Assembly: GCF_038630985.1 (NCBI RefSeq)
Contig: NZ_CP152049.1
Location: 500,001 to 564,000, forward strand
Direction: 5' to 3'
DNA from: Paenibacillus sp. FSL H8-0548
GTDB lineage: Bacteria; Bacillota; Bacilli; Paenibacillales; Paenibacillaceae
Length of the DNA: 64,000 bases
Made by a program: the position numbers and the translations under genes. Below, in pieces: positions 8,727 to 18,200 of the stretch. Numbering within the stretch: position 1 is the stretch's first letter; every line of letters starts with the position of its first letter. The notes beneath the pieces were generated by a model. It worked only from the letters and a program-made list of their open reading frames with translations, had not been told where the DNA came from and ran no database searches.

Positions 8727-9785
8727 TTATTCTGCTGGTGCTTCAGGTGCTTCTGTAGCTTCAGGAGTCAAGTTGTTCGTGATTTTCGCTTTAGCGCGAA
8801 TCTCACTCATCCAAGCCTCAGACAGCTCATTCGCTTCTGTAGCCACTAGCTGCTTCTTAATTTCATCCTTCTTCTCTTCAAAAGTCGGATTGACTGCAGC
8901 TTTTTCAGCTGTTTTCTTAATAATATGGTAGCCGTAATCGGATTGAACAGCGCCGCTGATTTCATCGATTTTAAGTGCAAAGGCTGCCTCTTCAAATGCA
9001 GGGACCATATCGCCTTTACCGAAGAAGCCTAGGTCGCCGCCATTATCCTTCGAGCCTGTATCCGTCGATTTTTCTGTGGCAATTGTTGCAAAGTCGCCGC
9101 CTTGTTTAAGCTCAGCCAGAATGGCATCTGCCTCTTCTTTAGTAGCTACCAAAATATGCGAAGCTTGAATTTGCTCAGGTGTACTCATTGCAGCCGCGTT
9201 AGCGTCGTAATATGCTTGAACCTCTTCGTCCGTAACATCTGTTTTTGGTTCCAAAATTTTACGGATGGTTAAGTTAATTTTAGTATCCTTCTTCAAGCTG
9301 TCAACCGTCATATTATAATTGGCTAGAGCGGAATTGAATGCCTCTTCCGATCCGAAGCTTTCAATAATGAGATCGATTTCTGAGTTAACCTCTTCGTCCG
9401 CAACGGCAATGCTCGCCGCTTCCGCTTCTTGGAGGATAAGCTCTTGCGTGATCAGATTCTCAAGCGTTGCTGCACCGCCAGCATCGACCAATGCATCATA
9501 TAGCTTATCTTTGCTTATTTTGACACCGTTGACAGATGCCACGGTTTCATTGCTAGCTCCAAATGGCGGTTTGATTAATACAATGATTAGCAAAACGACT
9601 AAAATAGTGGAAATAGCAATCCATGCTTTGCCACCCCCGCCTCCCTTAGGCGATTGCTCAAGACGGTCATCGCCCGATGCTGTCGGCTGGAAGCCTTCGT
9701 TTGAAGCCTCGTTCGACTCCGCTTGAAGCTCCTTTTCGATACTTGCATCCTGCTCTGAACGCTTGTCCTGTTGATTGTTATCCAT
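8727..9785 (-). CDS. Membrane-anchored PrsA-like peptidyl-prolyl isomerase
   Basis: 352 residues from the ATG at 9785 (AGGGAG upstream). An N-terminal acidic, Gln/Glu-rich cytosolic stretch of about 50 residues ends in GGGGGK. One transmembrane helix (WIAISTILVVLLIIVLI) follows, then a SurA_N/PrsA-like chaperone region. The PpiC parvulin domain has QASHILV, FATIATEKSTD, GGDLGFFGKGDMVPAFEEAAF and YGYHIIK. The C-terminus is Ala/Pro/Glu-rich. It should help proteins fold outside the membrane. Unlike classic PrsA it has no lipobox but is held by an uncleaved N-terminal anchor. Confidence 0.92.
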   Translation of the reverse strand: MDNNQQDKRSEQDASIEKELQAESNEASNEGFQPTASGDDRLEQSPKGGGGGKAWIAISTILVVLLIIVLIKPPFGASNETVASVNGVKISKDKLYDALVDAGGAATLENLITQELILQEAEAASIAVADEEVNSEIDLIIESFGSEEAFNSALANYNMTVDSLKKDTKINLTIRKILEPKTDVTDEEVQAYYDANAAAMSTPEQIQASHILVATKEEADAILAELKQGGDFATIATEKSTDTGSKDNGGDLGFFGKGDMVPAFEEAAFALKIDEISGAVQSDYGYHIIKKTAEKAAVNPTFEEKKDEIKKQLVATEANELSEAWMSEIRAKAKITNNLTPEATEAPEAPAE

Positions 9786-10116
9786 TCCATGAACTCCCTT
9801 CAAATTACCTATCTTTCAATACTATAACAAAACATGCTCAAAAAAACCTTAATCTAAACTTAAAATATTACATCCTGCGTCGGTTTTCAGATTTCGTCTC
9901 TTTTCTGCTGAAGTAAAGCTTATAAACCACAATAACTTCATTGTTTATACGAAACGCTAGGGATGATATAGTAATACTAAACAAAATTCCAACATTATCC
10001 TACATATTTCTTATTCTTTTAATTATACCGCCTACGAAACTAAGCAGAGGGTTTCGTCCTACGCTGACGGTATGGTTCTCAAACACAACTATAAGCCCAT
10101 TGTAGGAGGAAGCAGC
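9786..10116. other. Intergenic region, no gene seen
   Basis: 331 bp, AT-rich, between the divergent foldase and HD-GYP genes. The only structure found is ACGAAAC...GTTTCGT near 10034-10060. I compared this leader with the c-di-GMP riboswitch consensus because the downstream gene is a c-di-GMP phosphodiesterase family member, and it does not match. Confidence 0.5.
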
Positions 10117-11562
10117 TTGCGCAAAAATCTAGGTGTATTTACTCTTTTATTCCTATCCATGTTGTTACCGCTTGCAGCTTATTACCTGCTTCAAGGCACT
10201 GCACTCGATAAGAGTATCTATGCACCGCAGGAGCACTTTTATATTGTTAGTCTCGTTTCTGTGCTCTCTCTAGCTCTTGCTATTGGTGTTGGCTTTGTTG
10301 CCATTAAGCTTCGTAATATTAAAATTAGTTTTTTATCCTTATCTTATGTATCGCTGACAACCATGTTTGCACTTCACGGCTTGTCGACCTCGGGGTTTCT
10401 CATGAATCATACCGGAATTTCGAGCAGTGCAGCCCAGCTCAGCGTTATGTTGGCTGCCTTTTGGCTATGGCTATCTTCTTTATCAGGCGATCAACCGCTT
10501 ATCAAACGGTTCGCAGCACGGCAGCGACTGCTGCTTCCCGTCTGGACGGTGCTGATGCTTGCATTTTGCATATTGCTTTGGTTTAATCCGAATTTAACGC
10601 ATTATTTTCATTTAAAAGAGCTCTCTATAAAATGGATGGTCAGCGTGATCGTATTTCTATTGAACAGCTGGACGGTCTATCGATATATGAAAATTTATTT
10701 GTCTTCGCGCTTTCCATTGCAGCTAGCTGTCGTCTACAGCTCAGGCTGGATGATCGTCGCTCAGATCATTATGGTAAGCGGAAGCACCTGGCATGTGAGC
10801 TGGTGGCTGTACCACTTCCTGCTGCTTGCCTCCGTCATTGTTATGGTTTTGGGCATCGTGTCTCAATATGTCAACTCCAAATCGATTACGGCTTCCATGA
10901 AGCTGATGTTTCGGTCCAATCCTCAGGATTGGATTAATACCTATACGTCTAATAGCGTCCGAGAGCTGGTCATGACAACAGAAGCGCGTGATTCCTATAC
11001 CGCTGGTCATAATTACAGGGTTGCCTTATATGCGCTGAAGCTTGGCGAGGAAATGTCCCTCGGCTCAGACCATTTGCGAGCGATCGCACAGGGGGGGCTT
11101 GTTCATGATATTGGCAAGCTTCGTATTCCAGATACGATACTGAATAAGCCTGGCAAGCTTACTCAAGAGGAGCGAGGCATTATTGAACTGCATCCGGTAT
11201 CGGGCTATGATCTTTGCAAACGGCTGGGCTTTATGCCGGAGGAGCTGTCGGTGATACGCTCGCATCATGAGAAATGGGATGGCAGCGGATACCCCGATAG
11301 GCTGAAAGGCGATCAAATACCGCTGCTTGCGCGCGTGACCGCTGTTGCCGATGTGTATGATGCCTTAACCTCCTCGCGTTCTTATCGGAAGGCGATGTCG
11401 CATGAAGCGGCAATGGGCATTATAGTCGAAGAAAGTGGTCGACATTTCGATCCGTATTGTATAAGGGCATGGGTACGGCTCGTTCGAGAACAGCCAGGCT
11501 TCTTCGAGGAGACGGTACGCAGCAGTCCTCACTGGAAGCTTGAGAAGAGGCAGTCCAAATAG
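10117..11562 (+). CDS. Integral membrane HD-GYP domain protein
   Basis: 481 residues, starting at TTG 10117, which has AGGAGG 7 bases upstream. About eight hydrophobic helices fill the first 250 residues and form a membrane sensor with no named family that I recognise. The HD-GYP domain follows with HDIGK at His330/Asp331, then IRSHHEKWDGSGYP and LARVTAVADVYDALTSSRSYR. The metal ligands and the GYP triad are present, so c-di-GMP hydrolysis is plausible. The hybrid kinase gene starts 18 bp downstream, so the two are probably co-transcribed and share a signal. Confidence 0.92.
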   Translation: MRKNLGVFTLLFLSMLLPLAAYYLLQGTALDKSIYAPQEHFYIVSLVSVLSLALAIGVGFVAIKLRNIKISFLSLSYVSLTTMFALHGLSTSGFLMNHTGISSSAAQLSVMLAAFWLWLSSLSGDQPLIKRFAARQRLLLPVWTVLMLAFCILLWFNPNLTHYFHLKELSIKWMVSVIVFLLNSWTVYRYMKIYLSSRFPLQLAVVYSSGWMIVAQIIMVSGSTWHVSWWLYHFLLLASVIVMVLGIVSQYVNSKSITASMKLMFRSNPQDWINTYTSNSVRELVMTTEARDSYTAGHNYRVALYALKLGEEMSLGSDHLRAIAQGGLVHDIGKLRIPDTILNKPGKLTQEERGIIELHPVSGYDLCKRLGFMPEELSVIRSHHEKWDGSGYPDRLKGDQIPLLARVTAVADVYDALTSSRSYRKAMSHEAAMGIIVEESGRHFDPYCIRAWVRLVREQPGFFEETVRSSPHWKLEKRQSK

Positions 11563-11580
11563 CGGAGGGGGGAAAACTTT

Positions 11581-14500
11581 TTGAAAAAAATGTCATTGCG
11601 TACAAAAGGCTTAGTACTCATCGTTCTTTTTTCATTGGTTCCTCTATTGCTTGCCGGGGTGGGCAACTTTTCTGTCATGAAGGATGCGATGATTCAATCT
11701 GAAATTGAGAAAACAAACAGCCAGCAGTATAACCGTGCAACCAATCTTGCTTCATGGATGGCGATTCGCAAGGCAGAGGTTTTTGTGATCAGCCGTACAG
11801 AGGTTGTGCGATTTGGTACAGATGCGGAGCGTCTGCGGTATTTTGGACGTGAGCTCGTACGAGGCGGTTTTATTTATCATGCAATCGGATATATAGATGA
11901 GAAGGGGCTCGGGCTGCGTACCGATGGGGCGCGTGTCAATATGAGATTGGAGCCGTTCTTTCAAGAGGCGATTAATGGGAATGTAGTGATTACGGACCCG
12001 TATACGCCCTCATTCTCCGATACTAGGCAATCGCTTATTATCGTACCTGTTTACGGAGAATCGAATGAATTAAAAGGTTTAGTGTATGCTTCTATTGCAT
12101 TCTCGGCGCTGAAGCCGTTTATAGCATTTGGAACGGAGCAATCAACGGCTCTAATGTTTAATGATCAGGGTAATCTTATTTATTACTCTAAGGCTGAGCA
12201 GCTGCCGGGCGCAGGCTTAATGGATGAGGAATGGGGCTTGTCTCCGATTGCTGACAAGCTGCTGGAATCAGAGCAAGGTGCAGCGAGCATAACTATCGAA
12301 GGCAAGCGTTATTCTGTTTTTCAAATGAAGATTAAAGAAACGCCATGGCGTTTTGCATTGCAAGTGCCAATGTCAGAGCTGCAGAATGAAGTTAAGCCGA
12401 TTTTTTGGCGTATTTTCACGTCGATTGCTTTCTCTGAATTAATTATTGTCATCTTTTTCTATCTTTACTTTGAAAGGATCGTTAAACGTCTGGAAGGCAT
12501 ACTTGGCGTAACCGAGCAAGCCGCTGCCGGCCGGTTCATGGCAGAGCATCTTGAAGTCGAGCCGCATGATGAGATTGGCCAGCTGGGCCATTCGGTCAAT
12601 GGAATGATGGAGCATTTGCAGGAAATGTTCGATCGGCTTGAGGCAATTATCAATCAAAATCAATATGCTTTTATCGTTCTGGATGATCAATATAAAGTTA
12701 CTTATATGAATAAAACAGCAGAGGGGATGCTGGGCTACAAATCCGAAGAGCTGGCTGGTATTGCCACCCCGCTCATGTTCATTGATCTGGATGAGATTCA
12801 CTTGGAAGCAGAGAAGCTTTCGACCCAGCTAGGTAGAGAAGTTAAGCCCGGGCTTGAAGTATTCAAAGAGCTTAGAGCCTTAAACTTTTCCTATGAGCGT
12901 GAATGGACGTTTATTCATAAGGATGGGACTCGTATTCCTACACTGCACAGCACGACAGGGCTGCGCGATCGAAATGGGCGCTTCTCTGGTGTGGTTGGCA
13001 TGGCTCTTGATATCTCTGATCGCAAGCAAATAGAGAAAACGCGTAATCGCCTGCTCGATATTGTGGAGTCAGGTAAGGATCTGATCGCTTCAGTAAGTGC
13101 GGAGGGCAAGGTTGTTTATATCAATCGTGCAGGCAGAGAGATGCTGAATTTGCCGGATGAAATAGAAAACGAGCTTTTCGTTAAGGAATATTTCAGTCAA
13201 AGAATGTTTTCTAAGCTTAAGAAGGGAGCGGAGCTGGCGCAGCAATTTGGTTTCTGGGAGAGTGGTGCCCAGCTGCTGAAAAGCAATGGGGAAGTGGTCT
13301 ATGTGTCTCTGGTGGTCGTCGCGCATCAGTATGAAGATACTGGAGAGCTTTATTTCTCCTGCATCGCACGTGATATATCAGAGCAGAAACGTATTCAAGA
13401 GGAGCTTGTACGTGCGAAGCAAGAAGCCGAGGAAGCTAATCAGGCGAAGAGCAGCTTCCTAGCGCTTATGAGTCATGAGATCAGAACTCCGCTAAACGGA
13501 ATTATTGGCTTGACGCAATTAATGCGCAAAACAGGGCTCTCTGCATCACAGAAGGACTATATGGATAAGATGACCACATCCTCGGAGACGCTGCTTCGTC
13601 TAATCAATGATATTTTGGATTTCTCTAAAATAGAAGCAGGCAAGATTGAAATTGAGCACTTGCCGTTCCAGCCCGACGAGCTGTTGCACCGAATAAGCGA
13701 TCAATTAAGTATATTTATGGGTGGAAAGGAGCAGTTTGAATTTATTATTGCAACTCCTGAGAACCTGCCGCAGACGATCATCGGGGATGCTTTGCGGCTG
13801 GAGCAAATTCTTCTCAATTTATGTATGAATGCGATTAAGTTTACAAATAGAGGGCGAGTCAAGCTGGAGCTGGATTTTGTAGAGGAGACCGCTAGTCAAA
13901 TTAGTCTGCGCTTTACAATTCTGGATACGGGTATTGGCATGACGGTGGAACAGGTAGATAAGCTCTTTAAACCATTTACACAGGCGGATGGATCGACGAC
14001 GCGCAAATTTGGTGGAACCGGCCTTGGCCTTGTCATCTCCAAGTCTTTGGTTGAGCTGCTTGGAGGCAAGCTTGCGGTATCCAGCGTTTCGTTAGTGGGC
14101 AGTCAGTTTTTCTTTACGCTGCCGTTCAGCGTTATTCACAAATATCCTAAGCAGGCCTGGAGAGTTCGGGAGGATCTGAGGGAGCAGCCGGTGTGGATCG
14201 TTGAGGACGACGATGAGATGCGCGGGCATTGGAGCGACACGATAGAAACATACGGCTTAACAGCGATCCCATTCCATTCTTGGAGAATGGCCCGGGATCG
14301 TCTCCGCCGAATAGGGGAAGGCGCATTGCCGAAGCTAATTATACTGGATATGGAAATGCCGGATATGTACGGAGCGGAGACCTGGCTCGAATTCCATCGC
14401 GATGCGGAAGCGGTCGGTGTTAAGACGATTGCGATGACGACCTCCTATGGCCGAGATGAAATGATGCAGCTCTCAACAGAGCAAAGGCCGGTCACGCTGT

Positions 14501-15450
14501 TAATTAAGCCTATTATGCGTACGGGCATGCTTCGCGCAATTGAAAGTGTTTTGGAGCAGAAGGACCCCTATTCGTATGAAGCGGAGAATTTAGAGCCTGC
14601 TGCTGCAATTACGAAGAATGAATCCGCTACGCGTATTTTGTTAGCTGAGGACAATAAGATCAATCAGCTAGTCGCGATCGAGCTGCTGAAGGAGCAGGGC
14701 TACGAGGTCGGATTAGCTGAGAATGGCGAGGAAGCGCTCCAGAAAATTTCAGAGGAGCATTGGGATTTGATTTTAATGGATATTCATATGCCAGTTATGG
14801 ATGGCCCGGAAGCCGTTCGGTTAATTCGCAGTCAATCAAAGTACGATAATATTCCTATTATTGCAGTGACTGCAAATGTGCTTCGCAATGACCATGAGCG
14901 TTATTTGCGGCAGGGGATGAATGATGTAGTGACCAAGCCCGTTTCCTCGGAGCGGCTTCATGCCGTTATTGCTTATTGGTTGAAGCAAAGCTCTTCATTT
15001 CAAGTGAACTCAGCCGTGCGGCATGATAGTTCGGAAGAGGGAATCAGAACCGAAGCTGCGGAGCCAGCACCCAAGACCCTCATGCCATCCATTGCAGGCA
15101 TGGACGTGGAGAGCGCCATTTCTAGAGTCAATGGGAAGCTGCCGATCCTGCAGCATATGATGGAGCAATTTGTGCTTGATTATGATTCCTTCGCAGATCA
15201 GCTAAGGATGATGGTTAAGCAAGCTGAGCTAACTATTATTAAACGTATGGCTCATACCTTAAAGGGTGCGGCCGGTTATTTATCTGCTTATGAGCTGTTA
15301 GAGGCGGTATGCGAGATGGAACGAGTGATTAAGCAGCCTGACGTTAATATGGAGGAGCTGCAAGAGGCAATTACGCAGGTAGAAGCATCCTTGACACTGC
15401 TTTTGGATGGATTGCGTCAGGCTAAAACTGTATTTGATCAAAATTCCTAA
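11581..15450 (+). CDS. Hybrid sensor histidine kinase with two receivers and HPt
   Basis: 1289 residues from TTG 11581 (GGAGGGGGG upstream). Order: transmembrane helix at about 10-33; extracellular Cache-type sensor to about 275; second helix at about 277-298; HAMP; two PAS domains (about 355-480 and 485-610); HisKA with His632 in MSHEIRTPLNG; HATPase_c; a first receiver from about 871 with Asp near 923; a second receiver from about 1018 with Asp near 1065 in LILMDIHMPVMDG; and a C-terminal HPt domain with His1225 in AHTLKGAAGYL. The complete relay lets phosphate go on to a separate regulator, most simply the product of the next gene. The first receiver is more divergent and may be regulatory. 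Confidence 0.94.
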   Translation: MKKMSLRTKGLVLIVLFSLVPLLLAGVGNFSVMKDAMIQSEIEKTNSQQYNRATNLASWMAIRKAEVFVISRTEVVRFGTDAERLRYFGRELVRGGFIYHAIGYIDEKGLGLRTDGARVNMRLEPFFQEAINGNVVITDPYTPSFSDTRQSLIIVPVYGESNELKGLVYASIAFSALKPFIAFGTEQSTALMFNDQGNLIYYSKAEQLPGAGLMDEEWGLSPIADKLLESEQGAASITIEGKRYSVFQMKIKETPWRFALQVPMSELQNEVKPIFWRIFTSIAFSELIIVIFFYLYFERIVKRLEGILGVTEQAAAGRFMAEHLEVEPHDEIGQLGHSVNGMMEHLQEMFDRLEAIINQNQYAFIVLDDQYKVTYMNKTAEGMLGYKSEELAGIATPLMFIDLDEIHLEAEKLSTQLGREVKPGLEVFKELRALNFSYEREWTFIHKDGTRIPTLHSTTGLRDRNGRFSGVVGMALDISDRKQIEKTRNRLLDIVESGKDLIASVSAEGKVVYINRAGREMLNLPDEIENELFVKEYFSQRMFSKLKKGAELAQQFGFWESGAQLLKSNGEVVYVSLVVVAHQYEDTGELYFSCIARDISEQKRIQEELVRAKQEAEEANQAKSSFLALMSHEIRTPLNGIIGLTQLMRKTGLSASQKDYMDKMTTSSETLLRLINDILDFSKIEAGKIEIEHLPFQPDELLHRISDQLSIFMGGKEQFEFIIATPENLPQTIIGDALRLEQILLNLCMNAIKFTNRGRVKLELDFVEETASQISLRFTILDTGIGMTVEQVDKLFKPFTQADGSTTRKFGGTGLGLVISKSLVELLGGKLAVSSVSLVGSQFFFTLPFSVIHKYPKQAWRVREDLREQPVWIVEDDDEMRGHWSDTIETYGLTAIPFHSWRMARDRLRRIGEGALPKLIILDMEMPDMYGAETWLEFHRDAEAVGVKTIAMTTSYGRDEMMQLSTEQRPVTLLIKPIMRTGMLRAIESVLEQKDPYSYEAENLEPAAAITKNESATRILLAEDNKINQLVAIELLKEQGYEVGLAENGEEALQKISEEHWDLILMDIHMPVMDGPEAVRLIRSQSKYDNIPIIAVTANVLRNDHERYLRQGMNDVVTKPVSSERLHAVIAYWLKQSSSFQVNSAVRHDSSEEGIRTEAAEPAPKTLMPSIAGMDVESAISRVNGKLPILQHMMEQFVLDYDSFADQLRMMVKQAELTIIKRMAHTLKGAAGYLSAYELLEAVCEMERVIKQPDVNMEELQEAITQVEASLTLLLDGLRQAKTVFDQNS

Positions 15451-15468
15451 CAATTTTCTAACAAATTG

Positions 15469-15497
15469 TTGTCCCTTTAATGTTGGTAATGTATAGT
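15469..15497 (+). promoter_or_regulatory. Probable promoter of the regulator gene with CTAACA direct repeat
   Basis: TTGTCC (15469-15474), a 17-bp spacer and TATAGT (15492-15497). Just upstream, CTAACA occurs twice, 11 bp apart centre to centre, within 15446-15464, the geometry of an OmpR-type tandem site. Confidence 0.5.
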
Positions 15498-15552
15498 AGA
15501 GATACAATGAATATTCGACAGAAATCTTCAATCCTCAAAAAGGGTGACGACA

Positions 15553-16281
15553 ATGTATAAAGTTTTAGTTATTGAAGATGACGTCATGATGAGTGATATG
15601 CTGTCAATGTATTTAACAGAAGAAGGCTATTCTGTCATGCAAGCCTATAGAGCAGATGAAGGGCTGCGGCTCGCGCTCGAATTTGCTCCGAATTTGGTGC
15701 TGCTTGATTTGATTTTGCCTGATCTGGATGGCATGGAGGTTTGTGCTCTCCTTCGAAAGCGCTCTAACGTACCTATTATGATACTATCTATGAAAAGTGA
15801 AGTATCTGAACGGGTCCAAGCGTTGAAGGCTGGAGCAGATGATTATATGTGCAAGCCCTTCAGTATGCATGAAATGACAGCTCGAGTAGAAGCGTTGATT
15901 CGTCGGTCCAATACGATGCAGACAGACTCGGTCCAGCAAATTGCGGCTGCAGTTGAAGGTCTTGAAGACAGTGATCCTATCCAGCTTGATTTCGAGAGAC
16001 GATTGCTGCTAGTGCGAGGGGTACTAGTAGAAACTACTTTTTCGGAGTATGAGCTAATGAAGCTATTCCTAGCTTATCCCGGTAAAGTGTTTAGTAGAGA
16101 AGAGCTTATTAATACGATTCGAGGCTTTGATTCTTTCGTGACTGACCGTGCTATCGATGTGCATATCGTCAATCTACGAAAGAAAATCGAGCAAAACCCT
16201 AAGGAACCAAAGCTAATTCGTACGGTTTGGGGTTTTGGCTATAAGTATACGGCTGAGCATTCAAGTGTTAGGCATAGCTAG
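15553..16281 (+). CDS. OmpR/PhoB-type response regulator
   Basis: 242 residues from ATG 15553; AAAGGG lies about 9 bases upstream, and a GTG three codons earlier is nearer to that site. Receiver domain with IEDDVMM, the phospho-acceptor Asp in LVLLDLILPDLDG, and CKPFSMHE; a winged helix follows with TVWGFGYKYTAEH at its end. It lies 102 bp after the hybrid kinase with its own likely promoter, so the kinase's HPt domain is a plausible phosphodonor. Tandem CTAACA boxes upstream suggest autoregulation. Confidence 0.93.
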   Translation: MYKVLVIEDDVMMSDMLSMYLTEEGYSVMQAYRADEGLRLALEFAPNLVLLDLILPDLDGMEVCALLRKRSNVPIMILSMKSEVSERVQALKAGADDYMCKPFSMHEMTARVEALIRRSNTMQTDSVQQIAAAVEGLEDSDPIQLDFERRLLLVRGVLVETTFSEYELMKLFLAYPGKVFSREELINTIRGFDSFVTDRAIDVHIVNLRKKIEQNPKEPKLIRTVWGFGYKYTAEHSSVRHS

Positions 16282-16305
16282 CTTTCTTGTCCTGTTGTAT
16301 GCCTT

Positions 16306-16343
16306 GGAACCAGTTCGCGGAAGCGGAATGGTTCTTTTTTTTA
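16306..16343 (+). terminator. Terminator after the response regulator
   Basis: GAACCAGTTC pairs with GGAATGGTTC and is followed by eight or more Ts. Confidence 0.75.
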
Positions 16344-16483
16344 TGCAAAAAACAAAAAACGGTGTGGGATTAATGTTAGGCTGTTAGAATTTCTAACAGT
16401 CTTCTAAACGTAGTTCCCTAAGTTTTCTAATGATTGTATGACAAAATTGGGATATATAAGGAAAGGGACGGTGTTTCAACCAT

Positions 16484-17788
16484 ATGGATGCTCTGACAGG
16501 TTTGCCAGACCGCCAGAAAGCCTTTGCTCAGCTTGAATTAACGGTGAATATTGCACGTGCGGCAGGAAAGCGGATGGTTGTAGCTCTTGTTGACTTAGAT
16601 CGGTTTTACCTGGTGAACGAGACTAGGGGAACGGATTTTGGCAATGAGGTGCTTTGTATCATTAGCAAGCGATTATCGGCAGCAAGATGGGCCTCTACGA
16701 CGATTAGCAGAGTGGGGGGCAATCGTTTTTTAATTGCCGCGCCTTTAGAGGCGGATGAGTGTACAGACATGCAGACTGTGGAAGCGATCAAAAATGCTGT
16801 TGAGCGTCCCATTGAAGCTGGTGGAACCGAGCTCTACTTAACCTCCAGTATCGGAGCGACATTGTTTCCTCAGGATGGCCGGACAAGCGAGCAGTTAATA
16901 TACCGGGCAGAAACAGCTTTATATCAATCCAAGGAGCAGGGCGGAAATCGCGCTCGGTTTTATAATACGGAGGATACAATAAGGCTTAATCGGCGCATTG
17001 CAATCGAGGAGGCGCTGAGACCTGCATTGTACCTACGGCAGTTTCGTCTAAGCTATCAGCCCATCTATCGTCTGGCCGATGGCAAGCTAAGAGGCTTTGA
17101 AACGTTAATCCGATGGGATCATCCCGAGCTTGGCCAAATCTCACCCTCGGAGTTTTTACTGTTAGCCGAGCAGAACGGACTAATCTTGCCAATAGGAGAA
17201 TGGGTGATTAGAGAAGCATGCAAAATGCTGGCAGGCCTAGGCAAGCACGGCTTAGACAGCGTAATTATGTCGATTAATATATCCCCCCAGCAGCTGCTCG
17301 ATCCTACATTTTCGCAAATTCTACAAAATATGTTGAGCGAGTACAATATTTCTCCTTCCTCCTTAGAGCTTGAAATCACGGAAAAAACAATGCTCTATTC
17401 ATCAGATGTTGCTATGGTTAATCTAAGCTGGCTGAGAGCGGCAGGCGTACGTATTGCACTTGATCATTTCGGAGTTGGTTATTCTTCTCTTGCAAACCTT
17501 AAGCAATTGCCTATTCAATGCCTGAAGATCGACCGATCGTTTATTAAGAAGATTGAACTGCAAGGAGCAGAGCAAATTATTGTAGAAGGCATGATCAAGC
17601 TAGCCCAGAAGCTTGGGCTGGAGGTTATTGCAGAGGGAGTCGAATATGCGGAGCAATATGAGCTGCTGTGCGAATGGGGCTGTAATTATGTGCAGGGATT
17701 TCTCCTGGGCAAGCCGCAGGAGCCTGATGTGCTTGATCTCTCGTTGATTCGTCGTTCAGAGCCTACTGCGGCAAGGTATGAAAAATAA
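16484..17788 (+). CDS. Degenerate GGDEF plus EAL domain protein
   Basis: 434 residues. The GGDEF domain (1-160) has its signature changed to VGGNRF at about 78-83, so cyclase activity is unlikely. The EAL domain (about 175-425) has FETLIRW, NISPQQ, LEITE, LKIDRSFI and EGVEYAEQ. The metal-binding DDFG loop reads LDHFGVGYSSL (Asp327-His328), losing one of two conserved Asp residues. It may be a weak phosphodiesterase or a c-di-GMP receptor. There is no membrane helix. The ribosome site is weak (AAGGAAAGGG, 16 bases upstream). CTAACAG/CTAAACG repeats upstream resemble those before the preceding regulator. Confidence 0.9.
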   Translation: MDALTGLPDRQKAFAQLELTVNIARAAGKRMVVALVDLDRFYLVNETRGTDFGNEVLCIISKRLSAARWASTTISRVGGNRFLIAAPLEADECTDMQTVEAIKNAVERPIEAGGTELYLTSSIGATLFPQDGRTSEQLIYRAETALYQSKEQGGNRARFYNTEDTIRLNRRIAIEEALRPALYLRQFRLSYQPIYRLADGKLRGFETLIRWDHPELGQISPSEFLLLAEQNGLILPIGEWVIREACKMLAGLGKHGLDSVIMSINISPQQLLDPTFSQILQNMLSEYNISPSSLELEITEKTMLYSSDVAMVNLSWLRAAGVRIALDHFGVGYSSLANLKQLPIQCLKIDRSFIKKIELQGAEQIIVEGMIKLAQKLGLEVIAEGVEYAEQYELLCEWGCNYVQGFLLGKPQEPDVLDLSLIRRSEPTAARYEK

Positions 17789-17836
17789 AAGACCTGACGG
17801 AGCACATGAGAGGTGCCACCGTCAGGTCTTTTTTTT
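17788..17836 (+). terminator. Strong terminator after the GGDEF/EAL gene
   Basis: AAGACCTGACGG pairs with CCGTCAGGTCTT around a 17-base loop, followed by a run of Ts; the A-rich left side could also serve the minus strand. Confidence 0.88.
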
Positions 17837-17853
17837 ATAGTTATCTAGATTGT

Positions 17854-18072
17854 TTAGCATACTTCAAGGTACAGCTTGGTGCCGTCGTTATATTGAAAAA
17901 TAGCGACATCACGCACCATTTCAACAGATTTAATTCTTCTCCATTTTTTGCGGAAATCAAAATCCAGTTCCAACTCGTACAATTTATGATTAAGCAATTC
18001 TAAGGATGCTGATTGTTCGTTAGGGTAGTACACAGGCACTGAGCGACTTTTGAAGGTAACGATTTTCATCAT
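17854..18072 (-). CDS. Small conserved-looking hypothetical protein
   Basis: 72 residues with a good site (GGAGGTG 9 bases before ATGATG). The composition is mixed and soluble (VYYPNEQSASLELLNHKLYE...FQYNDGTKLYLEVC). I do not recognise the family. It sits behind a shared terminator and has its own 5' region. Confidence 0.65.
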   Translation of the reverse strand: MMKIVTFKSRSVPVYYPNEQSASLELLNHKLYELELDFDFRKKWRRIKSVEMVRDVAIFQYNDGTKLYLEVC

Positions 18073-18200
18073 TTCCTATTACACCTCCGATCGATTTCCT
18101 CCATTCTATCGTAAACCTTTTAGCTCCTTATGAAACAGTCATGAGAATTATGTTTATTTTACTTACAATTGTCTAACATTTCGACATTTTTCGCAAGTGC

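Noticed and set aside
10030..10116. c-di-GMP riboswitch before the HD-GYP gene
   Set aside because: A short hairpin is present but the conserved GEMM bases are missing.
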